Source: Myxococcales bacterium
GTDB lineage: Bacteria; Myxococcota; UBA727; GCA-2721815
Direction: 5' to 3'
Length of the DNA: 64,000 nucleotides
Assembly: GCA_002721815.1 (NCBI GenBank)
Contig: PBLQ01000061.1
Location: 195,147 to 259,146, forward strand
The translations under genes were made by a program, and so were the position numbers. The notes beneath the pieces are model-generated. The model was not told the DNA's origin, searched no databases, and saw only the letters and a program-made list of their open reading frames with translations. Below are positions 1 to 9,061 of this stretch, in pieces; the first letter of the stretch is position 1, and the number at the start of each line of letters is the position of its first letter.

Positions 1-705
1 GGGATCGGACGGGCCATATGTTTGTCCCTGGCAAAACAAGGGGCCAAAGTGATTGTGAACTTCGCAGGCAACCGTGCAGCCGCAGAAGAGACCGAGCAAG
101 CCATCAAAAACTTGGGTGCGCCTGAACCTCTATTATTGCAGTTTGACGTTGGAAACGAAGAAGCCGTGGCAGATGCATTTAGCAGCATCAAAGCCGCCGG
201 CCTCACCGTCGATATTTTGGTCAATAATGCAGGGGTGTCCAAGGATGCGCTGTTGCCTCGATTTAAAAAAGAGGATTGGGATCGCATTATCAATATCAAT
301 CTTACCGGAGCGTTCTTGTGCGCCAAGGCTGCGGCCCGTGGCATGATGAAGAGCCGTTGGGGCCGCATCATCAATATTTCAAGCGTGGTGGGCGAGCAGG
401 GGAACGCAGGGCAGGTTGCCTATTGTGCGGCCAAAGCCGGCATTCTTGGGATGACCAAGTCCATGGCCAAAGAGCTCGCGTCCCGCCAGGTCACCGTGAA
501 TGCTGTAACGCCCGGCTATATTGAAACCGATATGACTTCGGCGTTGCCAGACGAGGTTCGAGACCAGTTCGCGGCCCAAATCCCTTTGGCTAGGGTAGGG
601 CAGGCGGGTGAAGTTGCCGCTTTGGTGACTTTTCTCGCCAGTGAAGAAGCTGCTTATTTGACGGGGCAAACCCTCGGCGTAAACGGCGGATTAAACATGA
701 GATAA
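1..705 (+). CDS. fabG: 3-oxoacyl-ACP reductase, 5'-truncated by window edge
   Basis: Short-chain dehydrogenase that reduces 3-oxoacyl-ACP with NADPH in type II fatty-acid elongation. The frame is open from base 1: the first residues read GIGRAI, the end of the TGxxxGIG dinucleotide-binding loop, so the true start lies upstream and the in-frame TTG at 22 is not a start. Visible family features are NNAG (ILVNNAGVSKD), the catalytic Ser of INISSVVG, the YCAAK Tyr/Lys pair, and the PGYIETDM and GQTLGVNGG C-terminal segments. It is followed by acpP and fabF, the usual fab cluster order, which favours FabG over a generic SDR. Only about 10-15 N-terminal residues appear to be missing. Confidence 0.93.
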   Translation, partial: GIGRAICLSLAKQGAKVIVNFAGNRAAAEETEQAIKNLGAPEPLLLQFDVGNEEAVADAFSSIKAAGLTVDILVNNAGVSKDALLPRFKKEDWDRIININLTGAFLCAKAAARGMMKSRWGRIINISSVVGEQGNAGQVAYCAAKAGILGMTKSMAKELASRQVTVNAVTPGYIETDMTSALPDEVRDQFAAQIPLARVGQAGEVAALVTFLASEEAAYLTGQTLGVNGGLNMR

Positions 706-806
706 TTTTCCGGCGCACTGGCCAGACACGTTTTTTTGTTAAATGGCTTGTCAGTGCACCAATAAGTGATAAACGAGCTTTGAGTTTACTTAAATAGGAG
801 ACCGAT

Positions 807-1037
807 ATGACCATTGAAGCACGTGTACGTTCCATTATTGCTGACCAGTTAGGCGTTTCTGAAGAAGAGATTCGTCCTGAATCCAACTTCATCGAAGATC
901 TGGGCGCAGACTCCTTGGACATTGTTGAACTGATCATGGCCATGGAAGAAGAATTTGAAACAGAAATTCCTGATGAAGAAGCAGAAAACATTCGTACGGT
1001 GGGTGACGCCGTTTCTTATGTGTCTGCACATCAGTAA
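807..1037 (+). CDS. acpP: acyl carrier protein
   Basis: Small acidic 76-residue carrier that holds growing acyl chains on a 4'-phosphopantetheine arm. The attachment Ser is S36 in the DSLDIVEL motif (GADSLD), preceded by the typical IxDQLG and FIEDLGAD helices. Length matches bacterial AcpP exactly. A clear Shine-Dalgarno (aggag) lies about 7 nt before the ATG. It sits between fabG and fabF, separated from fabG by about 100 bases that could carry its own promoter; no strong one is evident by eye. Confidence 0.97.
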   Translation: MTIEARVRSIIADQLGVSEEEIRPESNFIEDLGADSLDIVELIMAMEEEFETEIPDEEAENIRTVGDAVSYVSAHQ

Positions 1038-1135
1038 GACATAAACAAATAGACATTCATATTTCATAAAGCTTTCGTGCTGTGCCGGAAGCTTTATGCT
1101 TTTGCGGTCCAGCTGCTGAATCGAAGAGGTGTGTG

Positions 1136-2407
1136 ATGAGCCGTCGTGTGGTCATTACCGGGATGGGGTGTGTGAGCCCTGTCGGTAACAGTGTCGAAGA
1201 GTCATGGGATAACTTGGTCAACGGTCGTACGGGCGTCGATCACATTCCTGCGTGGGTAGAAGCCAGATACAACGACCGGCCGCTGACCGTTCATATTGGC
1301 GGGCAGGTTAAAAATTTCGACCCCAAAGATTGGATCACCCCGGTCAAAGATGTGAAGCGCATGGATCGTTTCATTCACTTGGCCATCGCTGCTGGTGAGC
1401 AAGCTTGGGCCTCATCTGGGTTGCCTGAAAAATTAACCGACGAAGAGGCGGCTAGAGCGGGCGGCATTATCGGCGTTGGATTGGGCGGTATCATTACTTT
1501 GCTCAATGAGTACGAGCGGTTTGTCCATGGCGCGGCGAAAAAAGTGTCCGCTTTCATGATCCCAGGGATTATCGGCAACTTAGCACCTGGTCACTTGGCC
1601 ATTCGTCACAATCTCAAGGGGCCCAGCTGGGCACCTGCCTCAGCCTGTTCTTCGGGGGCTCATGGTATTGGTGAGAGTTTCCAGCACATTAAAGAAGGCC
1701 GAGCTGATTTGATGGTTTGTGGGGGCTCAGAAGCAGCTCTACATCCCCTGGCCATGATGGGATTTGCGTCCATGCAGGCACTGTGCAGCACGCACAATGA
1801 CAATCCCAAAGCCGCCTCGCGTCCTTTCGACCTCCAAAGAAACGGGTTCGTCATGGGCGAAGGGGCCGGTGTGGTTATTTTAGAAAGTTTGGAGAGAGCC
1901 CAGGCCCGAGGTGCCAAAATTTACGGTGAAATCGTTGGATATGGCTCTTCTGGGGATGCCAACCACATCACCGCGCCCGCCCCTCAAGGCGAAGGCGCCC
2001 AGAGGGCCATCAAAGAGGCCATCGGCATGTCTGGTTTGTCCATCGAAGATGTGGACTATGTGAATGCACACGGAACCTCCACCCCATTCAACGACAAAAC
2101 AGAGACCCAAGCCTTGCGAGGGGTATTTGGCGCCCATGCGGACAAACTGCTCGTAAGCTCCACCAAATCCATGACCGGGCACCTTTTGGGTGCTGCGGGA
2201 GGGGTCGAGGCTATTTTCAGTGCTTTGGCGCTTGAGAACGGGATCGTTCCCCCAACACTCAACCTAGACAATCCTGATCCAGACTGTGATTTGGATTATG
2301 TACCTCATGAAGCCCGAAAAGCGGATATTTCAGTCGCCATCTCCAACTCCTTCGGATTTGGCGGTACAAATGCCGTTTTGATGCTCAAAAAGTATACTGG
2401 GGCTTAA
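1136..2407 (+). CDS. fabF: beta-ketoacyl-ACP synthase II
   Basis: Condensing enzyme that elongates acyl-ACP with malonyl-ACP. The ATG at 1136 (MSRRVVITGMG) is preferred over an in-frame start at 1082 because gaagaggt precedes it at proper spacing and the family begins at RRVVITG; this gives 423 residues, normal for FabF. The Cys-His-His triad is visible as C171 (ASACSSG), H312 (NAHGTSTPFND) and H349 (SMTGHLLGAAG), with the C-terminal SNSFGFGGTN. It follows acpP in the same orientation and is probably co-transcribed with it. Confidence 0.96.
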   Translation: MSRRVVITGMGCVSPVGNSVEESWDNLVNGRTGVDHIPAWVEARYNDRPLTVHIGGQVKNFDPKDWITPVKDVKRMDRFIHLAIAAGEQAWASSGLPEKLTDEEAARAGGIIGVGLGGIITLLNEYERFVHGAAKKVSAFMIPGIIGNLAPGHLAIRHNLKGPSWAPASACSSGAHGIGESFQHIKEGRADLMVCGGSEAALHPLAMMGFASMQALCSTHNDNPKAASRPFDLQRNGFVMGEGAGVVILESLERAQARGAKIYGEIVGYGSSGDANHITAPAPQGEGAQRAIKEAIGMSGLSIEDVDYVNAHGTSTPFNDKTETQALRGVFGAHADKLLVSSTKSMTGHLLGAAGGVEAIFSALALENGIVPPTLNLDNPDPDCDLDYVPHEARKADISVAISNSFGFGGTNAVLMLKKYTGA

Positions 2408-2426
2408 GCAAGGACGCGATTTCTTG

Positions 2427-2469
2427 AAGGTTTTGGCGGGCCCTTTTTTGGGAAACCGCCCGAAACCTT
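2427..2469 (+). other. stem-loop downstream of fabF
   Basis: An imperfect inverted repeat follows fabF: aaggttt plus a GC-rich segment pairs with a matching GC-rich segment plus aaacctt. It has no U-run after the stem, so it may be a weak or factor-assisted terminator, or an mRNA-stabilising hairpin. The bases just after it (TTGACA at 2471) resemble a -35 box for the next operon, but no good -10 is at the right spacing. Confidence 0.35.
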
Positions 2470-2585
2470 GTTGACATTTGCGCTCAATTCCTGTTTCCTC
2501 CCCCAGAAATATTTAGATTGCGCTCCCATTTCGGAGCGGGATCGATCACATGAGTGACAACTCATTTTGTAAGGAGCCTTGAGGC

Positions 2586-3257
2586 ATGGGTGAAGTTTTT
2601 ACTGATTTAGCGCAAGCGTATCGTCACGGTGGATTTTGGATGATTCCGATTTCAGCCTTCCAAGCATTTTCCTTCGCCATTATGGCAGAACGCGTTTACG
2701 CGCTGTTCCTAAAAGTGCGTCTGAACAAAGAAGTGGTCTTGAACGGGCTGCGCGAACGTATCTTCCGTGGCGACGTCATGGGTGGCATTCGCTTCTTGGC
2801 AGACCAACCTCAAAGCCCTCTGACCCGTATTCTCAAAGCCGGGTTGTTGGAAGTTCGTCACGGCGAAGAAGAAGTACAGGCCGCCATGGATGAGGCCAGC
2901 ATGCACGAACTGCCTTTCATTGAGAAGCGAACGGGTTATCTCTCCATGATTTCCAATGGTGCAACGCTCGCCGGTCTTCTGGGTACCATTCTCGGTATGA
3001 TCAAGGTGTTCGCAGCGGTGGCTCAGGTCTCCGCGGCTGATAAATCCACCATGTTGTCCGCTGGTATTTCCGAAGCGATGAACTGTACAGCATACGGCTT
3101 GATCGCTGCGATTCCGCCGTTGGTTGCTTACTCCATCCTTCAAGGCCGTGCGCAAGCCCTCAACGATGACATCAGCGCCAGCGTTGCGACCACCATTAAC
3201 ATGGTCCTACGCAACAAAGAAAAGCTGAACATCGAAGCCATTGAAGGCGAAGGGTAG
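2586..3257 (+). CDS. MotA/TolQ/ExbB proton channel family protein
   Basis: Inner-membrane subunit of a TolQ/ExbB-type motor that uses proton-motive force to energise an outer-membrane or envelope process. It has 223 residues with an N-terminal hydrophobic segment (about 20-38), a cytoplasmic loop, and two C-terminal membrane helices containing the family signature LLGTILGMIKVF and the GLIAAIPPL segment. A strong Shine-Dalgarno (aaggagcc) precedes the ATG. The stop is 5 nt from the first of two ExbD-like genes, so the three genes form an operon. Whether it works as Tol (cell constriction), Exb (TonB uptake) or Agl-like motility/secretion motor cannot be decided here; no tonB, tolA or pal is adjacent. 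Confidence 0.9.
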   Translation: MGEVFTDLAQAYRHGGFWMIPISAFQAFSFAIMAERVYALFLKVRLNKEVVLNGLRERIFRGDVMGGIRFLADQPQSPLTRILKAGLLEVRHGEEEVQAAMDEASMHELPFIEKRTGYLSMISNGATLAGLLGTILGMIKVFAAVAQVSAADKSTMLSAGISEAMNCTAYGLIAAIPPLVAYSILQGRAQALNDDISASVATTINMVLRNKEKLNIEAIEGEG

Positions 3258-3262
3258 GACCT

Positions 3263-3739
3263 ATGGGTGGTGCTGCACCAGAGGAGGGGAAAGGCAAACG
3301 GAGTTTAGACGCTCCGATCAACCTTGTTCCCTACATCGACTTAATGACCACCATCATCACTTTCTTGATGATGACCGCGGTATGGACGCGTATTGCGGCC
3401 CTTGAGGTGCAAAACGCGTCCGGCGGTAACCCGCCGGAAGAAGAAGAAGAAGAAGAAAAAGATAGGCCCAAGCCCATCATCGTTTTAATCACCGACAAGG
3501 CCCTCAAAGTCCAGGAGGAAGGTTCTGAGATGAGAGAGCTGCCGACAACAGGTGAAGATTACGATTTTGAGGCGCTCACCGAGCAACTGAAGGCTTTTAA
3601 AGAAGCGCGCCCAGAGCGTGTCGAGATTAAAATTCAAGCCGAAGATGGCGTTCAGTACAACGCGGTAGCACGGGTTATCGATATTTCGACCGGGTTAGAA
3701 TTGACGGGTTTGACTCTCACACCGGCATCGGCCAACTAG
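3263..3739 (+). CDS. ExbD/TolR family protein (first copy)
   Basis: Partner of the ExbB/TolQ channel: one N-terminal membrane helix carrying the proton-translocating Asp (NLVPYIDLMTTIITF), then a periplasmic domain. It is 158 residues long. Unusual for the family is a run of seven Glu residues just after the helix (about residues 57-63). The periplasmic domain keeps the expected pattern of conserved strands (VEIKIQAEDGVQYNAV). It starts 5 nt after the channel gene and is followed 28 nt later by a second ExbD paralogue. Confidence 0.85.
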   Translation: MGGAAPEEGKGKRSLDAPINLVPYIDLMTTIITFLMMTAVWTRIAALEVQNASGGNPPEEEEEEEKDRPKPIIVLITDKALKVQEEGSEMRELPTTGEDYDFEALTEQLKAFKEARPERVEIKIQAEDGVQYNAVARVIDISTGLELTGLTLTPASAN

Positions 3740-3767
3740 GCAGGCCGTACAGAGAAGAGGTGTTTTC

Positions 3768-4367
3768 ATGGCCGTAGGTATTCGGCAACACAGGCAATCA
3801 CATCGTTTCCACTCGATGAAGCTGTTAGGCAAAGAGGGTGGGGCACGTAGTGGCGACGTGTACATCAATGTTACGGCGCTGGTCGATATGATGACAGTGC
3901 TGGTGATTTTCCTTGTGATGAACTTTAACGCCAGTGGGGAAATGCTGTTCGTGTCCAAAGACATGAAGACGCCAACGGCGGAAAACGGCGTAGAAATCAC
4001 GCGGGTTCCAATCATCTCACTCAATCGCGTTGGAGATTTATATTTTGAGGGATCTATTTTGGTCTCAAGCCTCGGGAACAATGCCGATGATGTAGACTGG
4101 CGAATCCCAGAGCTCGAAGACGAACTCAACGAGAACCGGGAGAAGTTTGAAGCCATCGGCGGAAATCGAGCAGCCGCCATGAATCCTGGGGAGGACCCAA
4201 CCAGCACGGTCAACGTTCAGGTTGATAATGAGGTCGAATTCTCGATTTTGAAGCGGGTTCTGCACACTTGTGAGCTTGCTGGCTATGGTCGTATCCGACT
4301 GACAGTAGGGGATGGCCGCAAAGGTGACATGACCGAAGAGGAAATTCACAACGCAGTGGCAAATTAA
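3768..4367 (+). CDS. ExbD/TolR family protein (second copy)
   Basis: Second ExbD/TolR-like subunit, 199 residues, larger than the first and clearly divergent from it. The single membrane helix again holds the conserved Asp (VTALVDMMTVLVIFLVMNF, around residue 42). The long periplasmic part has an insertion before the C-terminal TVNVQVDNEV and FSILKRVLHTCELAGYG segments. A second ATG, MKLLGKEGG, lies near residue 17 and may be the true start, because typical ExbD proteins have short cytoplasmic leaders. It closes the operon, with a rho-independent terminator about 30 nt downstream. Confidence 0.82.
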   Translation: MAVGIRQHRQSHRFHSMKLLGKEGGARSGDVYINVTALVDMMTVLVIFLVMNFNASGEMLFVSKDMKTPTAENGVEITRVPIISLNRVGDLYFEGSILVSSLGNNADDVDWRIPELEDELNENREKFEAIGGNRAAAMNPGEDPTSTVNVQVDNEVEFSILKRVLHTCELAGYGRIRLTVGDGRKGDMTEEEIHNAVAN

Positions 4368-4399
4368 GCCTCTAGGCCTCAAATTTTGAGCGTAAGTCG

Positions 4400-4426
4400 A
4401 AAGTGGTCCAGTAGGGCCACTTTTTT
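4400..4426 (+). terminator. rho-independent terminator after exbD operon
   Basis: A 10-bp stem (aaagtggtcc against gggccacttt, one G-U pair) with a 4-base loop runs into six T residues. It separates the proton-channel operon from the exopolysaccharide operon. Confidence 0.85.
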
Positions 4427-4546
4427 GTTAAGTTTCCGCATTTTATGTAGATATTCCACTTGCGTAAATCGGAGGATCGGTCATAACATTAAGGCACATT
4501 TGTGTGTTGATGGGAAGAGCGGGTTGGCGACGAGGACCGAGCGATA

Positions 4547-6016
4547 ATGATCCTCGACCGGAAATTTTGGATTAGATTGATGATGCTGGCAGCAAAGAGC
4601 GGGACAAAATGGGGTGGCATGGCATGTTTAGCCATCGCATTTGCCGTTAGCTTTTCTACCTCCATCAACGCTCAATCTTCAGGGTCAGCCGGACAGGCGC
4701 AGCAGGCCAACGGCCGTACGGACCCAGGAATCGCCAACAATCAGCAGTTCGGCGTACAAACCAACGGTCAAGGCCGTGGCGTGGCCGTTAAATCTAAAAA
4801 AACCCGAATGCACCTCAGCCTAGACGCTGCGGCAGGGGTCGATACCAACCCTTATTCAGTCCCCTCAGACCCCGATATCAACGGTGACCAAGTGGGTGCC
4901 GATATGGTGTTAAGGCTGCGGCCCGGTCTGGCCATGTCCAACTCAGACGCAGCCATCCTATGGGACACAGGATTCACGTTTGACTGGGGCATGATGCCAG
5001 GTGTGTTCAACGAACGTACGCAAAACAACTTGCTCTACCATGCTAACGCGCACGCTGGGCTCGAGTTTAATCGCGGCGCCCCTATGTCCTTTGCGATTCG
5101 AGATACTGTTGGTGCTTTCAGCGATCCTGGCCAAGTATCTTTAGGCCAAGTACAAAGCCGAATTAACAATGATTTCCTGGCCGGTTTGGCCTTCAAGCCT
5201 GGCGGCGGCGCATTGGTTCTCCGAACGGACTACAATTTTGGCTTCGAAAGATACATCACACCCATCGGCTTTGAAGAGGGCAGCTCTAACATGGCCAATG
5301 GTGATTTCGACAGCATGAGGCACTATGCGCACGCTCGCGTCGATTGGCGCTTCTTTCCCAGAACTGGGGCCTATCTTGACCTGCGCGGCGGTGCCCATGT
5401 GTTCCCGTTTTCAGATGTGAACCCCGATTCTTATCCGTTCTGGGTTCGAACCGGTATTCTCGGGCAGTTCTCGCGTAAAAGCTCCGGTGTTGTCTCGCTC
5501 GGTTACGGCAATCCTTTCGTTATGGATACCCCCACAGGCGGTGGTGAGAAGACTTTAGTTACCGCTTCGTTCCCTGGCGTTATTGGTCACATGGAATACC
5601 GGTGGTTTCCCAACATGACCACCCAAATCGCTGGTGGTTTGAAACGGGATGTGACTCCGGCAGCGGTCTATCAATACGTTGCGAACTCAAGGGCGTACGT
5701 TCAATTTCAGCAAAAATTTGGTCGTAAAATGACCGCTTCGGGCGATGTTAGCTACGGTATTCTCGAGTTTGGTGACGAACAATATTCGGGTCCTTACCCG
5801 TTCACCACCAAGCCTACAGGCCGTGTTGACCAAAACATCGGGGCCCGGCTTGAACTGGGATACAGCGTTTTCGAGTGGATGAGTGTTGGCCTGATGGAGC
5901 GATTCGCTTACAGAATTACCGAAGCGAACATGGTTGATTCCCTTTCTGGTAGAGTTTCCGGTAACTTAAGCTTTTTACGAAACGAACTCTTTGTTATCGG
6001 CTCCGTGCGTTACTAG
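4547..6016 (+). CDS. outer-membrane beta-barrel, putative polysaccharide export porin
   Basis: 489 residues with an N-terminal signal sequence (hydrophobic 24-40, cleavage after about INAQ) followed by a mature protein built of alternating amphipathic strands with aromatic girdles, ending in FVIGSVRY, a typical terminal beta-strand with C-terminal aromatic residue. It lies directly upstream of a short OPX lipoprotein and a Wzc-like kinase. In Myxococcus, comparable barrels (the Wzp proteins) partner short OPX proteins that lack their own outer-membrane helix. By analogy this is the proposed outer-membrane conduit of a Wzx/Wzy-type exopolysaccharide; sequence alone shows only barrel character. 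The upstream RBS (gagga) fits the start at 4547, though an ATG 11 codons later is also possible. Confidence 0.7.
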   Translation: MILDRKFWIRLMMLAAKSGTKWGGMACLAIAFAVSFSTSINAQSSGSAGQAQQANGRTDPGIANNQQFGVQTNGQGRGVAVKSKKTRMHLSLDAAAGVDTNPYSVPSDPDINGDQVGADMVLRLRPGLAMSNSDAAILWDTGFTFDWGMMPGVFNERTQNNLLYHANAHAGLEFNRGAPMSFAIRDTVGAFSDPGQVSLGQVQSRINNDFLAGLAFKPGGGALVLRTDYNFGFERYITPIGFEEGSSNMANGDFDSMRHYAHARVDWRFFPRTGAYLDLRGGAHVFPFSDVNPDSYPFWVRTGILGQFSRKSSGVVSLGYGNPFVMDTPTGGGEKTLVTASFPGVIGHMEYRWFPNMTTQIAGGLKRDVTPAAVYQYVANSRAYVQFQQKFGRKMTASGDVSYGILEFGDEQYSGPYPFTTKPTGRVDQNIGARLELGYSVFEWMSVGLMERFAYRITEANMVDSLSGRVSGNLSFLRNELFVIGSVRY

Positions 6017-6104
6017 GTGAGTTGGACCTAAGAAAAACCACCAAAACACCATTTGTCATGCTATAGAGAGTGCATAGGCCTCAAATTTCGGGATTATATC
6101 AGTG

Positions 6105-6713
6105 ATGAGCTTCAGGACGAGTTTGACATTTCAGGTTTTGGCCTGTGGGTTATTGCTCGGCTGTGCCCACTCAGAGCCCGTGACGCCCGTCGTGACGGTT
6201 CAAGTGACCAATGCGGAAGCGCCGGTAACCATGCTTGGCGCAGGCGATGTCCTGGAGATTCGAATCTATAACGAGCCGGAATTAAGTGGTATTCATCAGA
6301 TTGGGTCGGATGGGAGTGTTCGCCTTCCATTGCTCGGGCCGATTATTCTTCAGGGGCTGTCCCCCGAGGACGCGACGGAGAAAATTACCGCGGGGTATAA
6401 TTCAGAATTTTTACAGAACGCCCAAGTTTCTGTTTTTGTGAAAGAATTCAACTCGCGTAAGGTGTACGTACTTGGACAGGTGAAGAACCCAGGTCCTTAT
6501 CCATTTGATGATAAAATGACCATTATTGCCGCAATTGCGAAGGCAGGCGGGACCACGAGATTGGCCGACCCGAATCGAACGGTGGTGACCCGAGACCAGG
6601 AAGGAAACCAGACCCGTTTGAATGCAATGGTTGGCGATATCGGTAAAGGGGAGGCACCAGATTTATCTCTGATGCCCGGTGATATTGTATTCGTTCCCGA
6701 AAGCCTGTTTTAA
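6105..6713 (+). CDS. polysaccharide export (OPX) lipoprotein, short form
   Basis: Wza-family export protein. A signal peptide ends in a lipobox LLLGC (Cys20). The poly-export domain follows from about GAGDVLEIRIYNEPELSG, then one SLBB domain (VYVLGQVKNPGPYPF, IIAAIAKAGG) and PGDIVFVPESLF at the C-terminus. The protein stops at about 202 residues, right after the SLBB-type end, so it lacks the C-terminal amphipathic helix with which E. coli Wza (about 380 residues) crosses the outer membrane. It starts about 90 nt after the barrel gene and 2 nt before the Wzc-like gene. The ATG at 6105 follows an in-frame GTG at 6102; either could be used. Confidence 0.85.
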   Translation: MSFRTSLTFQVLACGLLLGCAHSEPVTPVVTVQVTNAEAPVTMLGAGDVLEIRIYNEPELSGIHQIGSDGSVRLPLLGPIILQGLSPEDATEKITAGYNSEFLQNAQVSVFVKEFNSRKVYVLGQVKNPGPYPFDDKMTIIAAIAKAGGTTRLADPNRTVVTRDQEGNQTRLNAMVGDIGKGEAPDLSLMPGDIVFVPESLF

Positions 6714-6715
6714 CC

Positions 6716-9061
6716 ATGGATGAGCAACAAAATAAACCTCACCAGCCTTCCGAGGTCTGGCCCAATGTGACCCCGTTGCCCGGCCGAGGTAACGCAATTA
6801 CGACGGATGTGCACAATACCCAGAGCGAGTCTGACTCTGAGTCTGCTATCGATTTATTTGAATACTTATTTATGATTCGTAAGCACTGGATGGTGTTTAC
6901 GGTGGTCATTTTTGTTTCTGCCGTTGCTTCCGTTCTTTGGACGATGAAGCAGCCAAAGGTCTACAAGTCGCACGCGAGCATTATTATCAACAGTCGCGCG
7001 CCCAGGGTGCTCACGAATGTTCAAGAAGTAAATCCGGCTGGCGGCGGCAATTATTGGGCCACCGAATATTTTTACCGAACGGAATATAAAGTACTCGAAA
7101 GCCGCATGGTTGCTGCCCGGGCTGCTGAAATATTAAATATTGCTGCCGACGATGAGCACAACGGAATCGCACGTATCAAAGAGGAAACGAAAAAAGCAGA
7201 AGCCAGGGCTCGTATGGATCCCGCTGCTTTGGTGCGCAGCATGTATTATATCGAACCCGATAAAAAATCTCGTGTGACCCGTGTGGTGGTAGAGCACCAA
7301 GACCCTCAGTACACGGCCAGGGTTGCGAATGCTGTGAGTGAAGCCTATTTGGAGCAAAACCTGGATCAAAAAACTGCCAGTACCCGAGAGGCATCCAGTT
7401 GGCTCGCTGTTCAACACCAAGACCTCAAGAAAAAGTTAGAACAGTCTGAGCAAGCACTTTTTGATTATATGGCGACCAAGAATGTTTTGAATGCGAGTCT
7501 GGAAAGCCAGGAAGCGGAAGTGCTCCAAAGATTAACGGCGTTCAATTCCAGGTTGGCGGAGGTGCAAGCGGAGCGTATCGCGTCGGAACTCCGTGTGGAG
7601 GCACTTCAACAGGCCCGGCAAGATACCAACACGCTCGACTCTTTAGATGAAGTCAGGCAAACGGTGATTATTGGTGAGTTAAAGAGCCGATTGGTAGAGC
7701 TTAATGGCAAAAAATCTGACCTGGAAAGCCGGTATAAGAAAGCACACCCAAAGGTCCAAACCATCAACCGTCAAATTCAGTTAGTTAAAGCCAACCTCGC
7801 TAAGGAGGTTGATGGGGTATTAATGGGGCTGGAGCGTGCCGCCGCTTCTTTGCAAACCACTGAGCAAGGCCTCAAAACTGCGATCGCAAATGAAAAGTCG
7901 AAGGAAGCCTATCTCAACAAACTGAAGTTGGATTACACCAGGCTTAAAAGGGAAGTCGATACCAATAAAAAGTTATTCGAGCTTGTGACGAGCCGTCTGA
8001 AAGAAACGGATCTATCGGGCATGTTACGTGTGAACAACGCCTTCATTTTGGATCCCGCAAAGGTGCCCAATGCACCGTTCAAGCCCAGTCTTCGTCGTAA
8101 TGGCTTCATGGGCTGTTTATTGGGACTCTTCCTCGCACTGGCGTTGGTGGTGTTTTTGGAGGTCACGGATAATACTTTGAGGTCTCCGGAGGACATTCAG
8201 GAAATCCTTGGTACTGCTTTTCTTGGCATGTTACCTGTGATCGACCGGGAAGAGGAAAACATACCGAAGAATGTGGTGCCCGTCTCTGAGACGGTCAAGC
8301 AAACCAAGCACAGGGATTTCTATATTCTAGAGAATCCCAAAAGTATGTCTGCAGAATGTATCCGATCCATTCGAACCAACCTGCTGTTCATGAGCCCCGA
8401 TCGTGCTTTAGAGAGTATGGTGGTAACGTCGGCCATTCCGCAAGAGGGGAAAACAACCACCGCCATTTCATTGGCCATCACGATGGCGCAGTCAGGTTCT
8501 CGAACGTTGTTGGTGGATACAGACATGCGTCGCCCCCGGTTACACCGATCGTTTGGGCTTAAAAACGAAGTGGGAATTACCAGTGCCATTGTTGGGGATA
8601 AAACCTTAGACGAGGCGATTCAAAGAACAGAAGTGGAAGGCCTCGACTTATTGGTTTGCGGGCCTGTGCCACCCAATCCGGCAGAGTTGCTGCACACCCA
8701 GCGGTTCGTAAAGGTATTTAATGATCTGAAGGCCAGGTACGACAGGGTCATTTTTGATTCACCACCCGTGGGGGCGGTTACCGATCCTGTGATTTTGTCC
8801 ACACTTGTAGACGGCACAATCTTGGTTGTGAAGAGTGGAAAAACCACGCGTCACCTGGGCCGTCAGTCCATGAGAACGCTGCGAGACGCCAACGTCAACG
8901 TTCTGGGGGCCATCCTCAACGATGTTGCCTTGTCGAGAAAGAAATACGGCTACTACTACAGCCGATACTATCGATACGGTACCTATTACGGCCAGTATTA
9001 CGGACCCTATGGTGCTGACGAAAGCGAAGACGGGGGCGGGGACCAAAAGAATTCGGCTTAG
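6716..9061 (+). CDS. Wzc-type polysaccharide co-polymerase with BY-kinase domain
   Basis: 781-residue inner-membrane chain-length regulator and tyrosine autokinase for exopolysaccharide assembly. The Wzz domain starts near residue 45 with a first membrane helix (about 60-78). A long periplasmic coiled coil follows (about 200-430), then a second helix near 465. The cytoplasmic BY-kinase has Walker A around 572-580 (SAIPQEGKTTT), Walker A' near 600 (LLVDTDMRRP) and Walker B near 678 (VIFDSPPVG). The tail (about 742-766) holds about a dozen Tyr residues, the autophosphorylation cluster. It follows the OPX gene by 2 nt. Its stop interlocks with that of the opposing gene (4-bp overlap). Confidence 0.93.
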   Translation: MDEQQNKPHQPSEVWPNVTPLPGRGNAITTDVHNTQSESDSESAIDLFEYLFMIRKHWMVFTVVIFVSAVASVLWTMKQPKVYKSHASIIINSRAPRVLTNVQEVNPAGGGNYWATEYFYRTEYKVLESRMVAARAAEILNIAADDEHNGIARIKEETKKAEARARMDPAALVRSMYYIEPDKKSRVTRVVVEHQDPQYTARVANAVSEAYLEQNLDQKTASTREASSWLAVQHQDLKKKLEQSEQALFDYMATKNVLNASLESQEAEVLQRLTAFNSRLAEVQAERIASELRVEALQQARQDTNTLDSLDEVRQTVIIGELKSRLVELNGKKSDLESRYKKAHPKVQTINRQIQLVKANLAKEVDGVLMGLERAAASLQTTEQGLKTAIANEKSKEAYLNKLKLDYTRLKREVDTNKKLFELVTSRLKETDLSGMLRVNNAFILDPAKVPNAPFKPSLRRNGFMGCLLGLFLALALVVFLEVTDNTLRSPEDIQEILGTAFLGMLPVIDREEENIPKNVVPVSETVKQTKHRDFYILENPKSMSAECIRSIRTNLLFMSPDRALESMVVTSAIPQEGKTTTAISLAITMAQSGSRTLLVDTDMRRPRLHRSFGLKNEVGITSAIVGDKTLDEAIQRTEVEGLDLLVCGPVPPNPAELLHTQRFVKVFNDLKARYDRVIFDSPPVGAVTDPVILSTLVDGTILVVKSGKTTRHLGRQSMRTLRDANVNVLGAILNDVALSRKKYGYYYSRYYRYGTYYGQYYGPYGADESEDGGGDQKNSA

